A DNA stretch of 60,970 bases from positions 1 to 60,970 of the forward strand of contig DAOULY010000008.1 in the NCBI GenBank assembly GCA_034414595.1, given 5' to 3'. A program made the position numbers and the translations under genes. Source of the stretch: DAOULY01 sp034414595. Lineage in GTDB: Bacteria > Chloroflexota > Dehalococcoidia > SZUA-161 > JAUWZY01. The notes below the pieces were generated by a model that made no database searches, was not told the DNA's origin, and was given only the letters and a program-made list of their open reading frames with translations. This document shows positions 51,951 through 60,947 of this stretch, in pieces; within the stretch, counting starts at the first letter, position 1, and each line of letters begins with the position of its first letter.

Positions 51951-54332
51951 ATGGGAAATGATGAAGATAAGACAAGAGAGCGGCTCATGAAGGAATTGGC
52001 AGAGATGCGCCGGCGAATTGCTGAGTTGGAAGAATCAGAAGCCGAGCACAAGCGGGCTGAGGAGACGCTGCAGAAGAGCGAAAAGGCATTCAAAGAGCTG
52101 ACTGATTTACTACCGCAAACCGTTTTTGAAATTGATCTAGAAGGCAATTTCTTATACGCCAACCGCTATGGACTTGAATCTTATGGTTATACCCAAGAGG
52201 ATCTTGATAAAGGTTTGAACGCCCTCCAGATGTTTATTCCCGAGGACACGGATAGAGTTAGAGAGAATATTCAGGGAAGATTGCAAGGAGAGGAATTAGG
52301 CGGCAAGGAATATACGGCACTGAGGAAAGACGGCAGCACATTCCCTGTTATCACATATTCCAGTCCGATCATTCATGAGAACAAACCTGTGGGTTTGAGG
52401 GGGATTGTCATAGACATCACCGAGCGCAAGCAGATGGAGGAGAAGCTGCAGGAAAGTGAGGAGCGGTACCGCGACCTGTTTGATAACGCTAATGACCTTA
52501 TACAGAGCGTCACGCCCGATGGTCATTTTTTATATGTTAACCGTGCCTGGCGCGAAACCCTTGGGTATACCCAGGAGGAAATCGGTGGGCTTTCGCTGTT
52601 TGACATTATCCATCCTGAGAGTCAGGCACACTGCACGGAGGTATTTCAGCATGTAATATCCAGGGGGACTGTTGACAGGGTTGAAGCCTCATTCATCACC
52701 AAAGACGGCAAGAAGATCATAGTTGAGGGAAGTGCCAACTGTAGATTTGTAGATGGTAAGCCAGTTACTACTAGGGCTATCTTCCGCGACGTCACCGAGC
52801 GCAAGCGGGCAGAGGTCGAACTGCGATTCCGGAAGACCCTTTTGGAAGCCCAGCACGAGGCATCCATCGATGGGATCCTGGTGGTGAACAGCGAAGGCAA
52901 GATGATCTCCTTCAACCGACGCTTCGTCGAGATGTGGGGGATCCCCCAAGACGTGGTCGAGGCAGGATCAGACGAGGCCGCGCTGCAGTCGGTGTTGCAC
53001 AAACTGGTAGACCCAGACGAGTTCCTGGCCAAGGTCCGCTATCTCTACGAGCACAGGGACGAGGAGAGCCGCGATGAGATTATGTTGAAAGACGGCCGCG
53101 AGTTCGACCGCTACAGCGCACCGGTCATGAGTGCTGATGGGGTCTACTATGGCCGAATCTGGTTTTTCCGCGATATCACCGAGCGCAGGCAGGCGGAGGA
53201 GGCGCTGCGGGAACTCCATGCACAGACAGTCAGCGAGAAGGCCCGCTTCGAGATGGTACTGAACTCCGTGGCCGACGGCGTGTATGTCACCGACCTGAAC
53301 TTGAATATCACCATGTGGAACCCTGCGGCGGAGAGAATTACCGGCATCCACGCCTCAGAGATCGTGGGCAAGCCTTGTGCCGACTTCTTGCACCACAAGG
53401 ACGAGCAGGGCAATGTTATCTGCCGCACGCCTCGGTGTCCGCTGGAGTCAGCGATGAGCAGTGGCGTACCTGTAGGCCCCGTGCGGGTGACATTTCAGGC
53501 TGCCGATGGCCGAGTTACCTACTTCTCGGTGAGCGCTGCCCCGATGACAGACGAGGAGGGCAATGTCACCGGGATGGTGGAGGTATTCCGCGACATCTCC
53601 GGCGAAGCGGAGGTGGACCGGCTGAAGAGTCAGCTTCTGTCGGCTGTCTCGCACGAGCTGCGCACACCGCTGGCCAGCATCAAGGGCTACTCGACCATGC
53701 TCTTGGACTATGACCGGAGGCTGCGACGAGATGAGAAACGGGAGTATCTGGAGTCCATTGATAATGCCACCGACAGGCTGACCGAACTCATTGACCACCT
53801 GCTGGATATGTCTCGGCTGGAGGCCGGGTTGTTTCGACTGGATATAGCACCTACCAGAATAGCCAACCTGCTCCACGATGCCACGGCAGAGGCAGAGTTG
53901 AGATCACCTGAGCATCGTGTCAGGGCTGAGTTGAAGAGGGAACTGCCCACATTGATGGTGGATGGCAGGCGCATCCGCCAGGTGCTGGACAACCTCTTGG
54001 ACAACGCCACCAAGTATTCGCAGAAGGGAACTGAGATTGTGGTTGGGACGGAGGCGAAGGCTCAGGAGTTGGAGATAAGCGTCTCCGACCAGGGGATAGG
54101 CATACCTGCCACCGAGATAGATAAGGTGTTCGACCGCATGTACCGTATCGAGCAGAGACTGTCGCAGGATCCGGGTGGGGTGGGCCTGGGCCTGGCTCTG
54201 TGCAAGGCGCTGGTGGAGGCGCATGGTGGCCGTATCTGGGTGGAGAGCACGGTGGGGAAAGGAAGCACTTTTTACTTCACTCTACCAATAGAAGATATGA
54301 CTAAAGGAAGCAACGATGGCGAAGAGGCGTAG
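51951..54332 (+). CDS. Cytoplasmic multi-PAS sensor histidine kinase
   Basis: A 793-residue kinase without TM segments. After an N-terminal coiled coil (about residues 1-45) come four PAS domains (about 45-160, 160-285, 285-410, 415-560), three ending in the DITER(K/R)-type PAC linker. The HisKA domain has the phosphorylated His568 in SHELRTPLASIKGYS. The ATPase domain carries LDNLLDNATKYS (N box), DQGIGIP (G1) and GGVGLGLALCKALVEAHGG (G2). GGGAGG precedes the ATG. A receiver gene overlaps its 3' end, and two OmpR regulators follow. PAS architecture suggests sensing of redox state, oxygen or aromatic ligands. Confidence 0.95.
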   Translation: MGNDEDKTRERLMKELAEMRRRIAELEESEAEHKRAEETLQKSEKAFKELTDLLPQTVFEIDLEGNFLYANRYGLESYGYTQEDLDKGLNALQMFIPEDTDRVRENIQGRLQGEELGGKEYTALRKDGSTFPVITYSSPIIHENKPVGLRGIVIDITERKQMEEKLQESEERYRDLFDNANDLIQSVTPDGHFLYVNRAWRETLGYTQEEIGGLSLFDIIHPESQAHCTEVFQHVISRGTVDRVEASFITKDGKKIIVEGSANCRFVDGKPVTTRAIFRDVTERKRAEVELRFRKTLLEAQHEASIDGILVVNSEGKMISFNRRFVEMWGIPQDVVEAGSDEAALQSVLHKLVDPDEFLAKVRYLYEHRDEESRDEIMLKDGREFDRYSAPVMSADGVYYGRIWFFRDITERRQAEEALRELHAQTVSEKARFEMVLNSVADGVYVTDLNLNITMWNPAAERITGIHASEIVGKPCADFLHHKDEQGNVICRTPRCPLESAMSSGVPVGPVRVTFQAADGRVTYFSVSAAPMTDEEGNVTGMVEVFRDISGEAEVDRLKSQLLSAVSHELRTPLASIKGYSTMLLDYDRRLRRDEKREYLESIDNATDRLTELIDHLLDMSRLEAGLFRLDIAPTRIANLLHDATAEAELRSPEHRVRAELKRELPTLMVDGRRIRQVLDNLLDNATKYSQKGTEIVVGTEAKAQELEISVSDQGIGIPATEIDKVFDRMYRIEQRLSQDPGGVGLGLALCKALVEAHGGRIWVESTVGKGSTFYFTLPIEDMTKGSNDGEEA

Positions 54333-54705
54333 GGCAAAGACGGTCCTGGTCATAGAAGACGAGGCGGATGTTCGGAAGTTCGTCTCCCGGGTGCTGGAGC
54401 TGGAAGGTTACCATGTTCTTGAGGCTGGGGATGCTGATGAGGGCCTGAGATTGGCCAGAGAGAATCAGCCCGCTCTGGTGTTGCTGGACTTGGGGCTGCC
54501 CGGGCGTGACGGCTGGTCGGTGCTCGAGGAGATGAAGATCGAGCCCGAGATCTCGCCGATTCCCGTGCTCGTGTTCAGCGCCTATGCTGATGCACACTCC
54601 CGAGATAGAGCTTTCAGCTTGGGTGCCATAGACTTCTTGACAAAGCCACTTGCTGCAGCTAACCTGAGGGAGGGTGTGGCCGGCACCCTGCGTCACAAGA
54701 GGTGA
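54316..54705 (+). CDS. Single-domain response regulator (receiver only)
   Basis: A 129-residue CheY-like receiver: the acidic pocket IEDE, phospho-acceptor Asp58 in LLDLGLPG, and Lys in FLTKPL. There is no output domain, so it likely acts as a phosphate relay or sink for the kinase whose gene it overlaps by 17 bases. Confidence 0.93.
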   Translation: MAKRRRAKTVLVIEDEADVRKFVSRVLELEGYHVLEAGDADEGLRLARENQPALVLLDLGLPGRDGWSVLEEMKIEPEISPIPVLVFSAYADAHSRDRAFSLGAIDFLTKPLAAANLREGVAGTLRHKR

Positions 54706-54712
54706 TACTGGC

Positions 54713-55396
54713 ATGCCAGCAAGAAAAGCTTCAATCTTGGTAGTTGATGATGACGCTGGCATGCTGCGCATGATGCAGCGTGCTTTAGAGCTTGAGGACT
54801 ACCAAGTGTTCACGGCCCTCAATGGTGAAACCGCCCTGGTCGTGTTTGACCAGGAGATGCCAGACCTGATGCTGTTGGATGTCACCATGCCCGGTATGAG
54901 CGGCTATGCCGTGTGTCGGCGCATTCGCGAGTCCTCAAAGATACCGATAATTATGGTCACTGGGAGGAACAGCGAAGAGGAGAAGGTGGCCGGGCTCAAT
55001 GCCGGTGCCGACGACTATGTGACCAAGCCCTTCTCCACTCGCGAGCTGGTAGCCCGAGTGGAGGCAGTGCTGCGCCGATCCAAACTATGGGATGAGCGCC
55101 CCGGGCCTGCATACCGTTCCGATGACCTGGTAGTTGACTTTGCCCGGCACAATGTTACCGTGGGCGGCGAGGAGATAGACCTGACAGCCACAGAGTACCG
55201 ACTGTTGTCCTACTTGGCCCGCAACGCTGGCCGGGATCTCACGCCTGAGCAGATATTGGAGGCAGTGTGGGGGAAAGACTACGCCGGTGAGCGGCCTTTC
55301 CTCAGAGTCAACATGGATAGGCTGCGGCGCAAGCTGGGGGCCCTGAGGACGAGCTGGCCCACCGGACTCAGACCTGAGGATTGGAAGGCAAAGTAG
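54713..55396 (+). CDS. OmpR/PhoB-type response regulator with atypical C-terminus
   Basis: A 227-residue regulator: receiver with VVDDD and Asp56 in LLDVTMPG, then an OmpR winged-helix domain (EEIDLTATEYRLLSYLARN). The family's final beta-hairpin (VRGxGYRF-type) is replaced by ALRTSWPTGLRPEDWKAK, so the DNA-binding wing is missing or altered. Start at 54713. Its receiver and linker are nearly identical to those of the gene at 55457, a clear tandem duplication in which this copy has diverged at the end. Confidence 0.92.
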   Translation: MPARKASILVVDDDAGMLRMMQRALELEDYQVFTALNGETALVVFDQEMPDLMLLDVTMPGMSGYAVCRRIRESSKIPIIMVTGRNSEEEKVAGLNAGADDYVTKPFSTRELVARVEAVLRRSKLWDERPGPAYRSDDLVVDFARHNVTVGGEEIDLTATEYRLLSYLARNAGRDLTPEQILEAVWGKDYAGERPFLRVNMDRLRRKLGALRTSWPTGLRPEDWKAK

Positions 55397-55456
55397 ACTC
55401 TCGCCTATCCAGGAATCAAGACGCAGCTAGCCCTTCCGGTGAAGGGAGACTTAGTG

Positions 55457-56155
55457 ATGCCACTGCGGAAGACCTCCGTGCTGGTGGTTGATGACGATGT
55501 TCGCATCTTGCGTATGGTGCAGCGGCTTTTGGAGCTTGCGGGCTACCGGGTGTTCACGGCCCTCAATGGTGAAATAGCCCTTGACACATTTGACCAGGAA
55601 ACTCCAGACTTAATGTTGCTCGACGTCAGGATGCCCGGTATGGACGGATATACCGTGTGTCGGCGCATTCGCGAGTTCTCAAAGATACCGATAATTATGG
55701 TCACTGCCAAGGACAGTGAGGAGGAGAAAGTCGAAGGGCTGGAGGCCGGCGCCGACGACTATGTGACCAAGCCCTTCTCCTCCCGCGAGTTGATGGCTCG
55801 GGTGAAAGCAGTACTGCGCCGCACCACACTGTGGGATGAGCGTCCTAAGCCTGCGTTGCACTTCCACGATTTAGTAATCGACTTTGCCCGACACCAGGTC
55901 ACCTTAGGCGGCGAGGAGGTAAATCTAACTGCCACAGAGTACCGACTGCTGTCCTATTTGGCGCGCTACACCGGCCGGGTGGTCACCCCTGATCAGCTAC
56001 TGGAGGCCGTATGGGGAGAGGAGTACATCGGCGAGAGCCATATCGTCCGAGTGAGTATGTCAAGGCTAAGGCAGAAGCTCAGAGAGGATCCAAAGAAGCC
56101 GAGGTTCATCGCTACCAAGGTTAACATCGGGTATATGTTCCTGAAGCCCGGATAG
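55457..56155 (+). CDS. OmpR/PhoB-type response regulator
   Basis: A 232-residue regulator: VVDDD, Asp56 in LLDVRMPG, Lys in YVTKPF, and a complete winged helix ending FIATKVNIGYMFLKPG. GGGAG lies eight bases upstream of the ATG at 55457; an in-frame GTG at 55439 is less likely. The intact wing makes it the probable DNA-binding effector of this cluster. A strong terminator follows. Confidence 0.94.
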   Translation: MPLRKTSVLVVDDDVRILRMVQRLLELAGYRVFTALNGEIALDTFDQETPDLMLLDVRMPGMDGYTVCRRIREFSKIPIIMVTAKDSEEEKVEGLEAGADDYVTKPFSSRELMARVKAVLRRTTLWDERPKPALHFHDLVIDFARHQVTLGGEEVNLTATEYRLLSYLARYTGRVVTPDQLLEAVWGEEYIGESHIVRVSMSRLRQKLREDPKKPRFIATKVNIGYMFLKPG

Positions 56156-56176
56156 CTGCCGGGGCTGGTGCGTTAC

Positions 56177-56212
56177 AATGAAGCCTTCCCATGGGAAGGC
56201 TTCATTTATTTT
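56177..56212 (+). terminator. Rho-independent terminator after the response regulators
   Basis: The 30-base perfect palindrome AATGAAGCCTTCCC-ATGGGAAGGCTTCATT (56177-56206) is followed by TATTTT. It closes the kinase/regulator operon. Confidence 0.85.
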
Positions 56213-56349
56213 GCATCCCTATCCCCTCTATTCGTCTTCCCCATAGCGTCCATTTTGTGATGCCGATGTTATACCGCATGCCGTGCCTGTGACGTTGCTG
56301 CGTCGTCGCCCTGCTACTTTAGAACTGGAGAAGTGAAGGAGGGCCAGCA

Positions 56350-57054
56350 ATGACGAGGATCTCACTAAGATTGGCAATCAGCACAGCCCTGATGTTGGTG
56401 ACTCTATTTGCACTATTCGTTGGGTTTTCCTCCATCGTGCTTGGATGGCAGTTCAATACTGTAATGAGCGGCAGTATGGACCCCACTTTGAAGGTGGGCG
56501 ATATAATAGTATCCCAGCCAGCAAATCCTGAGGCCATAGAGGTTGGCGACATCATCACCTACTACTCACCACAACTCGGAAAGACCATAGTCCACAGGGT
56601 GATAGAGAAACACGTGGGTAGCGAGGTCTACGCATCGAGCCGGCCCAATGGAGATAGTCAGCTATATCTAAAGACCCAGGGGGATGCCAACGAAAATCCT
56701 GACCCTGAAGTGGTCCCGGCGCAAAACGTGGTGGGCAAGGTCGGGTTCCATGTCCCCTTCTTAGGCCATGTGTTGCAATCTCTCAAAACCCCCTTGGGCA
56801 CTGTCCTGCTCTTTGCTGTCCCTGGGGTCGCGATTATCGGCATGGAGATCAAGAACATCAGGTTCCAGCTTTCAAAGTTGCGGAATGGCAGATATGCGGT
56901 AGCGAATGCAGAGATCCCCGCAACAAAGCGGTGGACTGCGGGGCTGCGGACAGAAGACTGGATCGCTCCAAGGGAAGTAGCCAATAGCTTGTATGTCTTC
57001 AGCGAAAGTGGGGCGCTTCGGCCGCTTGCTTTTGCCCCTAGGGCGCTGGTGTAA
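56350..57054 (+). CDS. Signal peptidase I, SipW/archaeal type
   Basis: A 234-residue S26 peptidase with an N-terminal TM (ALMLVTLFALFVGFSSIVLG) and a second TM near the middle (TVLLFAVPGVAIIGMEI). The catalytic Ser is in MSGSMDP (Ser42) and the base is His82 in TIVHRVIE. Use of His instead of Lys puts it in the SipW/ER type. A conserved Asp follows in GDANENPDP. The C-terminal cytoplasmic tail contains WTAGLRTEDW, a phrase that recurs as WPTGLRPEDW at the end of the 54713 regulator. Transcribed alone after the terminator. Confidence 0.92.
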   Translation: MTRISLRLAISTALMLVTLFALFVGFSSIVLGWQFNTVMSGSMDPTLKVGDIIVSQPANPEAIEVGDIITYYSPQLGKTIVHRVIEKHVGSEVYASSRPNGDSQLYLKTQGDANENPDPEVVPAQNVVGKVGFHVPFLGHVLQSLKTPLGTVLLFAVPGVAIIGMEIKNIRFQLSKLRNGRYAVANAEIPATKRWTAGLRTEDWIAPREVANSLYVFSESGALRPLAFAPRALV

Positions 57055-57168
57055 GCCAATGAGCAGCCCTACCCGAACAGGTTCAAGAAGCGGTGGTAAA
57101 AAGTATGCGGGATAATTTACTTGCACAGCGCAAGTGGGCTTTTGTGAACAATTTGAAGCTGAATTAAG

Positions 57169-57243
57169 TGGAGCGGGAGATGGGAGTCGAACCCACGACA
57201 ACCTGCTTGGAAGGCAGGAGCTCTACCGCTGAGCTACTCCCGC
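57169..57243 (-). tRNA. tRNA-Gly(UCC)
   Basis: On the reverse strand the 75-base sequence folds as a full cloverleaf: acceptor GCGGGAG/CTCCCGC, D-arm GCTC...GAGC, anticodon stem CCTGC with loop CTTCCAA (anticodon TCC), T-arm GTGGG-TTCGACT-CCCAT, and encoded CCA. It is the only intact tRNA in the window, and the source of the 3'-half copies at 18510-18555 and 51733-51778. Confidence 0.97.
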
Positions 57244-57388
57244 AAAATCGTATCCATTTTAGCCCGAAATCTCCCTTCTGTCAAAAGAGAGGATGTAACC
57301 ACAACCCACGTTGCTGAGATAGAACCTTTATCTCCAATGCTGAAGTCGACTTGTATAGTCAGAACAAGCCACTTCAGACTGCAGGAGC

Positions 57389-58600
57389 TTATCCCTTTCT
57401 CATTATGTCATTAAGGATGGCCACCGCTTCCTGAGCGAACTCCGGGTCATCGATGTGGGCATCGAGTTCAATAACCTCGATCCTCGGCTCGAGATGGCTC
57501 TTGAGTGCATCAATGAGCACCGCGTTGGCCTCCGGATCATAGAACGGCCCTCCTGGCCTATCTCTCTCGGAAAAGCCCCGAGTTGGTATCAAAACAACCG
57601 TAGTCCCTAGGAACTTATTCAGCTTGCGTGCCACGACCGCGCCTATTGTTGCCATTTCCTCTTTGGTAGCTTTTAACTCCAGGGCCTGCGGATTGTGCAT
57701 ATTCGTCTTACGACCACTTAACCGAGGCGGCAGAGCTTTCTCAGCACCACCCCAAGTAAGCCACTGCAGGGCACCGGGAGCTATGACTTGGGGTATTTGC
57801 CTCTTGGCTGCGGCCTCCAGCCGATTTGCAGCAAAGTGGACATCGTGAGTGAAGTTCATCAGCTCGATCAGGGATAGATCCAGGGCTCCGGCGAGCAGTC
57901 CTTGCTCTACAAATTGCTCAAACACAAGACCCCCCACGCCATTGGTATGAAATACCATCACCTCATATCCCTTTTCCTCGAGAAGCGGCTTGACCTGTGG
58001 CGCATATTTCAAGGCCGCGCTGCCTAAAGTGGTGACACCTAATAAAGGCTTGGGGGCAATCTCCTCTTTGTGGGCCTCAACCATGCCGATGATGGCGCCG
58101 GCGGCATGCTCAAGGACTCTTTTAGTTATACGGTTCAGACCCCATAAGTCAGTCACCGTGGGCATCACAGTGAGGTCCTTGCTCACGGACTCGGGCTGGA
58201 ATATTGGGGTAAAGGCAACTGTGGACACCATGAGTTTGGGCATGACCAAAGGCAAAGCGTTCATAACCGCTACCCCGACGGTTGTTCCCATGGAGCCACC
58301 AAGGGCGATAACGCCGTCCATGGCGCCAGAGGTGTGTAGCTCTTTGGCAATATGGGCAGCTCCTCGGGCCATGCAAGCGATTGCCCCACCCTCACCGAGA
58401 GCAATGACCTGTCCCCGATTTAAGCCTGCAGCTTGGGCTACTTGCTCCGGGGTGATATCAGGGGAAAAAGGAGCCTGACCGAGGATGCTGGCATCGATGA
58501 TAGTGGTATTATGGCCTTTTTGCTCTATCAGCTCCTTAACATACCTGATCTCCTCCGCTTTTGTATCCAAGGTGCCAACTATTACTATGGTCTTAGCCAT
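57389..58600 (-). CDS. Tm-1-like ATP-binding protein (UPF0261 family), copy 4
   Basis: A 403-residue family member beginning MAKTIVIVGTLDTKAEEIRY, with GGSMGTTVGVAVMNALPLVM in the middle and IDDPEFAQEAVAILNDIMRKG at the end. It is closest by eye to copy 1 at 9512 (shared GVAVMNALPL). The start at 58600 has GGGAG ahead of it; a longer frame to 58639 adds a non-conserved leader. It is divergent from the third swivel-domain gene across a 412-base gap. Confidence 0.93.
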   Translation of the reverse strand: MAKTIVIVGTLDTKAEEIRYVKELIEQKGHNTTIIDASILGQAPFSPDITPEQVAQAAGLNRGQVIALGEGGAIACMARGAAHIAKELHTSGAMDGVIALGGSMGTTVGVAVMNALPLVMPKLMVSTVAFTPIFQPESVSKDLTVMPTVTDLWGLNRITKRVLEHAAGAIIGMVEAHKEEIAPKPLLGVTTLGSAALKYAPQVKPLLEEKGYEVMVFHTNGVGGLVFEQFVEQGLLAGALDLSLIELMNFTHDVHFAANRLEAAAKRQIPQVIAPGALQWLTWGGAEKALPPRLSGRKTNMHNPQALELKATKEEMATIGAVVARKLNKFLGTTVVLIPTRGFSERDRPGGPFYDPEANAVLIDALKSHLEPRIEVIELDAHIDDPEFAQEAVAILNDIMRKG

Positions 58601-58769
58601 TCCAGTCTCCCTCATCAAGATTTCGACCTTGGTAGACACAGGCCTTACCCAAACTAATATAACATCTATGCATCAATTCATCGAGTAATACACCCTCGTT
58701 TCGGTGGATGATCTGTCATTGACATAGGCCTCAACCTTAGCAATAGCTCAATCCTACGTGGTCGAGGGC

Positions 58770-58798
58770 TTGACATTTGCACCTTAAAATGATAAACT
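58770..58798 (+). promoter_or_regulatory. Sigma-70-type promoter of the 59013 gene
   Basis: TTGACA at 58770-58775, a 17-base spacer and TAAACT at 58793-58798. It leaves a leader of about 210 bases before the ATG at 59013, in which no regulatory fold was recognised. The rest of the gap 58601-59012 shows nothing. Confidence 0.6.
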
Positions 58799-59012
58799 CA
58801 GCGCCAAAGTTGAGAGAAGCAAAGCAAAAGGAGGAAATTATAGAAAATAGGCGCTGACATTCCGTCATGTCCAATCTGTAGTTGCGGGATAGATTAGGAA
58901 TCTGGAGGTAATGGATGTAGTATGTGAGTTCCTGTATGTCAGGTACGGCATATGACCACAGTAATATGGTGCGGATTCTGCAACGGAAGCGTGAGGCGAA
59001 GGGAGGTCATCG

Positions 59013-60947
59013 ATGGGTATCTTGGACAGGCTATTCGGCAGTAAGAAAGAGGAAAGGAAAGGAGGACCGGAGAGAACTATGACAGCGCCTGGAAGAACAT
59101 GGCAAGAAATTTTGGAACAAGAGAGACGATTCCCCAGCCCTTTTGAGATTGGGGATGTCCCCGGCACTGAGGGCTGGCAGCGGATGTACTCTTACCACTT
59201 TATCTTCAGCGAAGAGAGAAGGGAGTTTGAAGACAAGCAGTTCTGGTTTCAGGATAAGATGCACTGGCCGGACGCGTGTTATCCCTTTGAGACGTTCCAA
59301 CCTATCGCCGCCTTCGTCAGCCTTTCCGGCTATACCTCTCGAGTGTTCTGCATCCCCCCGGCCAACGGACTCCCCATCCGCATCCTGAATGGTTATGTCT
59401 ACGCAAGCCCCCAGGCAGTTACTGACCCGGAGATAATAGGCGAGAAAGCTCCGCTGTTCGGGAAGAGGGCCTTCTTCTACTTCGAGAACTGGAACGAGCT
59501 CTACGAACAGTGGGAGCCCAAGATGCGGGCTTGTATCGAGGAGCTAAGACAGCTACAGTTCAAAGACCTGCCCAAGTTCGAACCGGAGTCTACTGTCCTG
59601 GAGCACAAGGGACTACAAAGCTCATACCACCTTCTGGAGAACTTCACCAAATTGGTCCCGAGCATGCACAAAGCCTGGCAGTACCACTTCGAGTTCCTGA
59701 ACCTGGTGTACGTGACCTATCTAATGTTCTACGACTTCTGCAAGAAAGCATTCCCCGACATAGCGGACAACAGCATAGCCAAGATGATTGCGGGCGTGCC
59801 AGGATTGATGATGTTCCAGCCCGACGAGGAGATGCGCAAGCTGTCCAGGCTGGCCATCTATCTGGGAGTGGGCGATGTATTCACCAAGGGGCTGTCACCC
59901 GAGGAGACCATCGCCGAACTCGACAAGACGGACCAGGGCAAGAGATGGCTCGAGTCCATGGAGAAGACCAAGGAGCCCTGGTTCTGGACCTCCACGGGCA
60001 CCGGGTTCTATCACACCCACCGCGCTTGGATTGATGACCTGTCCGTTCCCTTCAGCCACATCAGGGGCTATGTGGAAAAGATACAGCGGGGAGAGAGCGT
60101 CGAGAGGCCAGTAGATGCCATAATCGCCGAGCGGGACCGCTTACACAAGGAGTATCGTGACCTGCTGCCAACAGATGAGGACAGGCAAGCATTCGACCAG
60201 AGCTATGGCGCACTGGCCACGACCTATCCCTATGCCGAAAACCACATATTCTACGTTGAGAACTGGTACCAATGCACCTTCTGGAACAAGGTTAGGGAGG
60301 TAGGCCAAGTTCTGACCAACGCGGGCTTCTTCAAGGAGGCAGAGGACATATTCTACTTCTACCATACCGAAGTATACCAGATGATTGAAGACTTGGTGTA
60401 CACCTGGTCTCAGGGGCCTGGTATCCCCGCTCGAGGTCCTAACTACTGGGCCAGGGAAACAGAATGGCGCAAAGGGGCACACCAGAAACTCACGGAATGG
60501 ACGCCACCGCCGGCATTGGGTCAGCCGCCTGAGCTCATCACCGATGCCTTCACCATTCAGCTCTGGGGCATCACCAAGGATACAGTGGATTCCTGGCTGG
60601 CGCCGAGGCCCAAGGCCGAGGATGTCACCGAACTCAAGGGCTTCGCCGCCTCCACCGGCGTCGCAGAGGGCACGGCCCGGGTGATAACAAGAGTGGAAAA
60701 TCTTGACCAGCTACAAGCCGGCGAGATCCTGGTCTGCCAGGTCACCTCGCCCAGCTGGGCGCCAGCCTTTCTCAAGATCAAGGCCATAGTTACCGACCTT
60801 GGCGGCATGTCCAGTCACGCCGCTATCGTCTGCCGCGAGTATGGCCTGCCCTCAGTTGTGGGCACTGGCTATGCCACCACCACCATCAAGACCGGCGACA
60901 AGCTGAAGGTAGACGGGGGCCTTGGTACAGTAACGATCGAGAGATGA
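59013..60947 (+). CDS. PEP-utiliser swivel-domain protein (phenylphosphate-synthase-alpha-like), copy 3
   Basis: A 644-residue member with an N-terminal charged leader (residues 1-25) and a long helical domain. The C-terminal phospho-His domain has GFAASTGVAEGTARVI, then LGGMSSHAAIVCREYGLPSVVG with the His, and GDKLKVDGGLGTVTIER. It is about 90 residues longer than copies 1 and 2, and its swivel sequence (SSHAAIVCREYG) is nearer to canonical PEP synthase and PpsA. It may therefore be the most authentic phenylphosphate-synthase-like copy. GGGAGG lies six bases before the ATG. It has its own promoter; no ATP-grasp gene follows within the window. Confidence 0.92.
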   Translation: MGILDRLFGSKKEERKGGPERTMTAPGRTWQEILEQERRFPSPFEIGDVPGTEGWQRMYSYHFIFSEERREFEDKQFWFQDKMHWPDACYPFETFQPIAAFVSLSGYTSRVFCIPPANGLPIRILNGYVYASPQAVTDPEIIGEKAPLFGKRAFFYFENWNELYEQWEPKMRACIEELRQLQFKDLPKFEPESTVLEHKGLQSSYHLLENFTKLVPSMHKAWQYHFEFLNLVYVTYLMFYDFCKKAFPDIADNSIAKMIAGVPGLMMFQPDEEMRKLSRLAIYLGVGDVFTKGLSPEETIAELDKTDQGKRWLESMEKTKEPWFWTSTGTGFYHTHRAWIDDLSVPFSHIRGYVEKIQRGESVERPVDAIIAERDRLHKEYRDLLPTDEDRQAFDQSYGALATTYPYAENHIFYVENWYQCTFWNKVREVGQVLTNAGFFKEAEDIFYFYHTEVYQMIEDLVYTWSQGPGIPARGPNYWARETEWRKGAHQKLTEWTPPPALGQPPELITDAFTIQLWGITKDTVDSWLAPRPKAEDVTELKGFAASTGVAEGTARVITRVENLDQLQAGEILVCQVTSPSWAPAFLKIKAIVTDLGGMSSHAAIVCREYGLPSVVGTGYATTTIKTGDKLKVDGGLGTVTIER

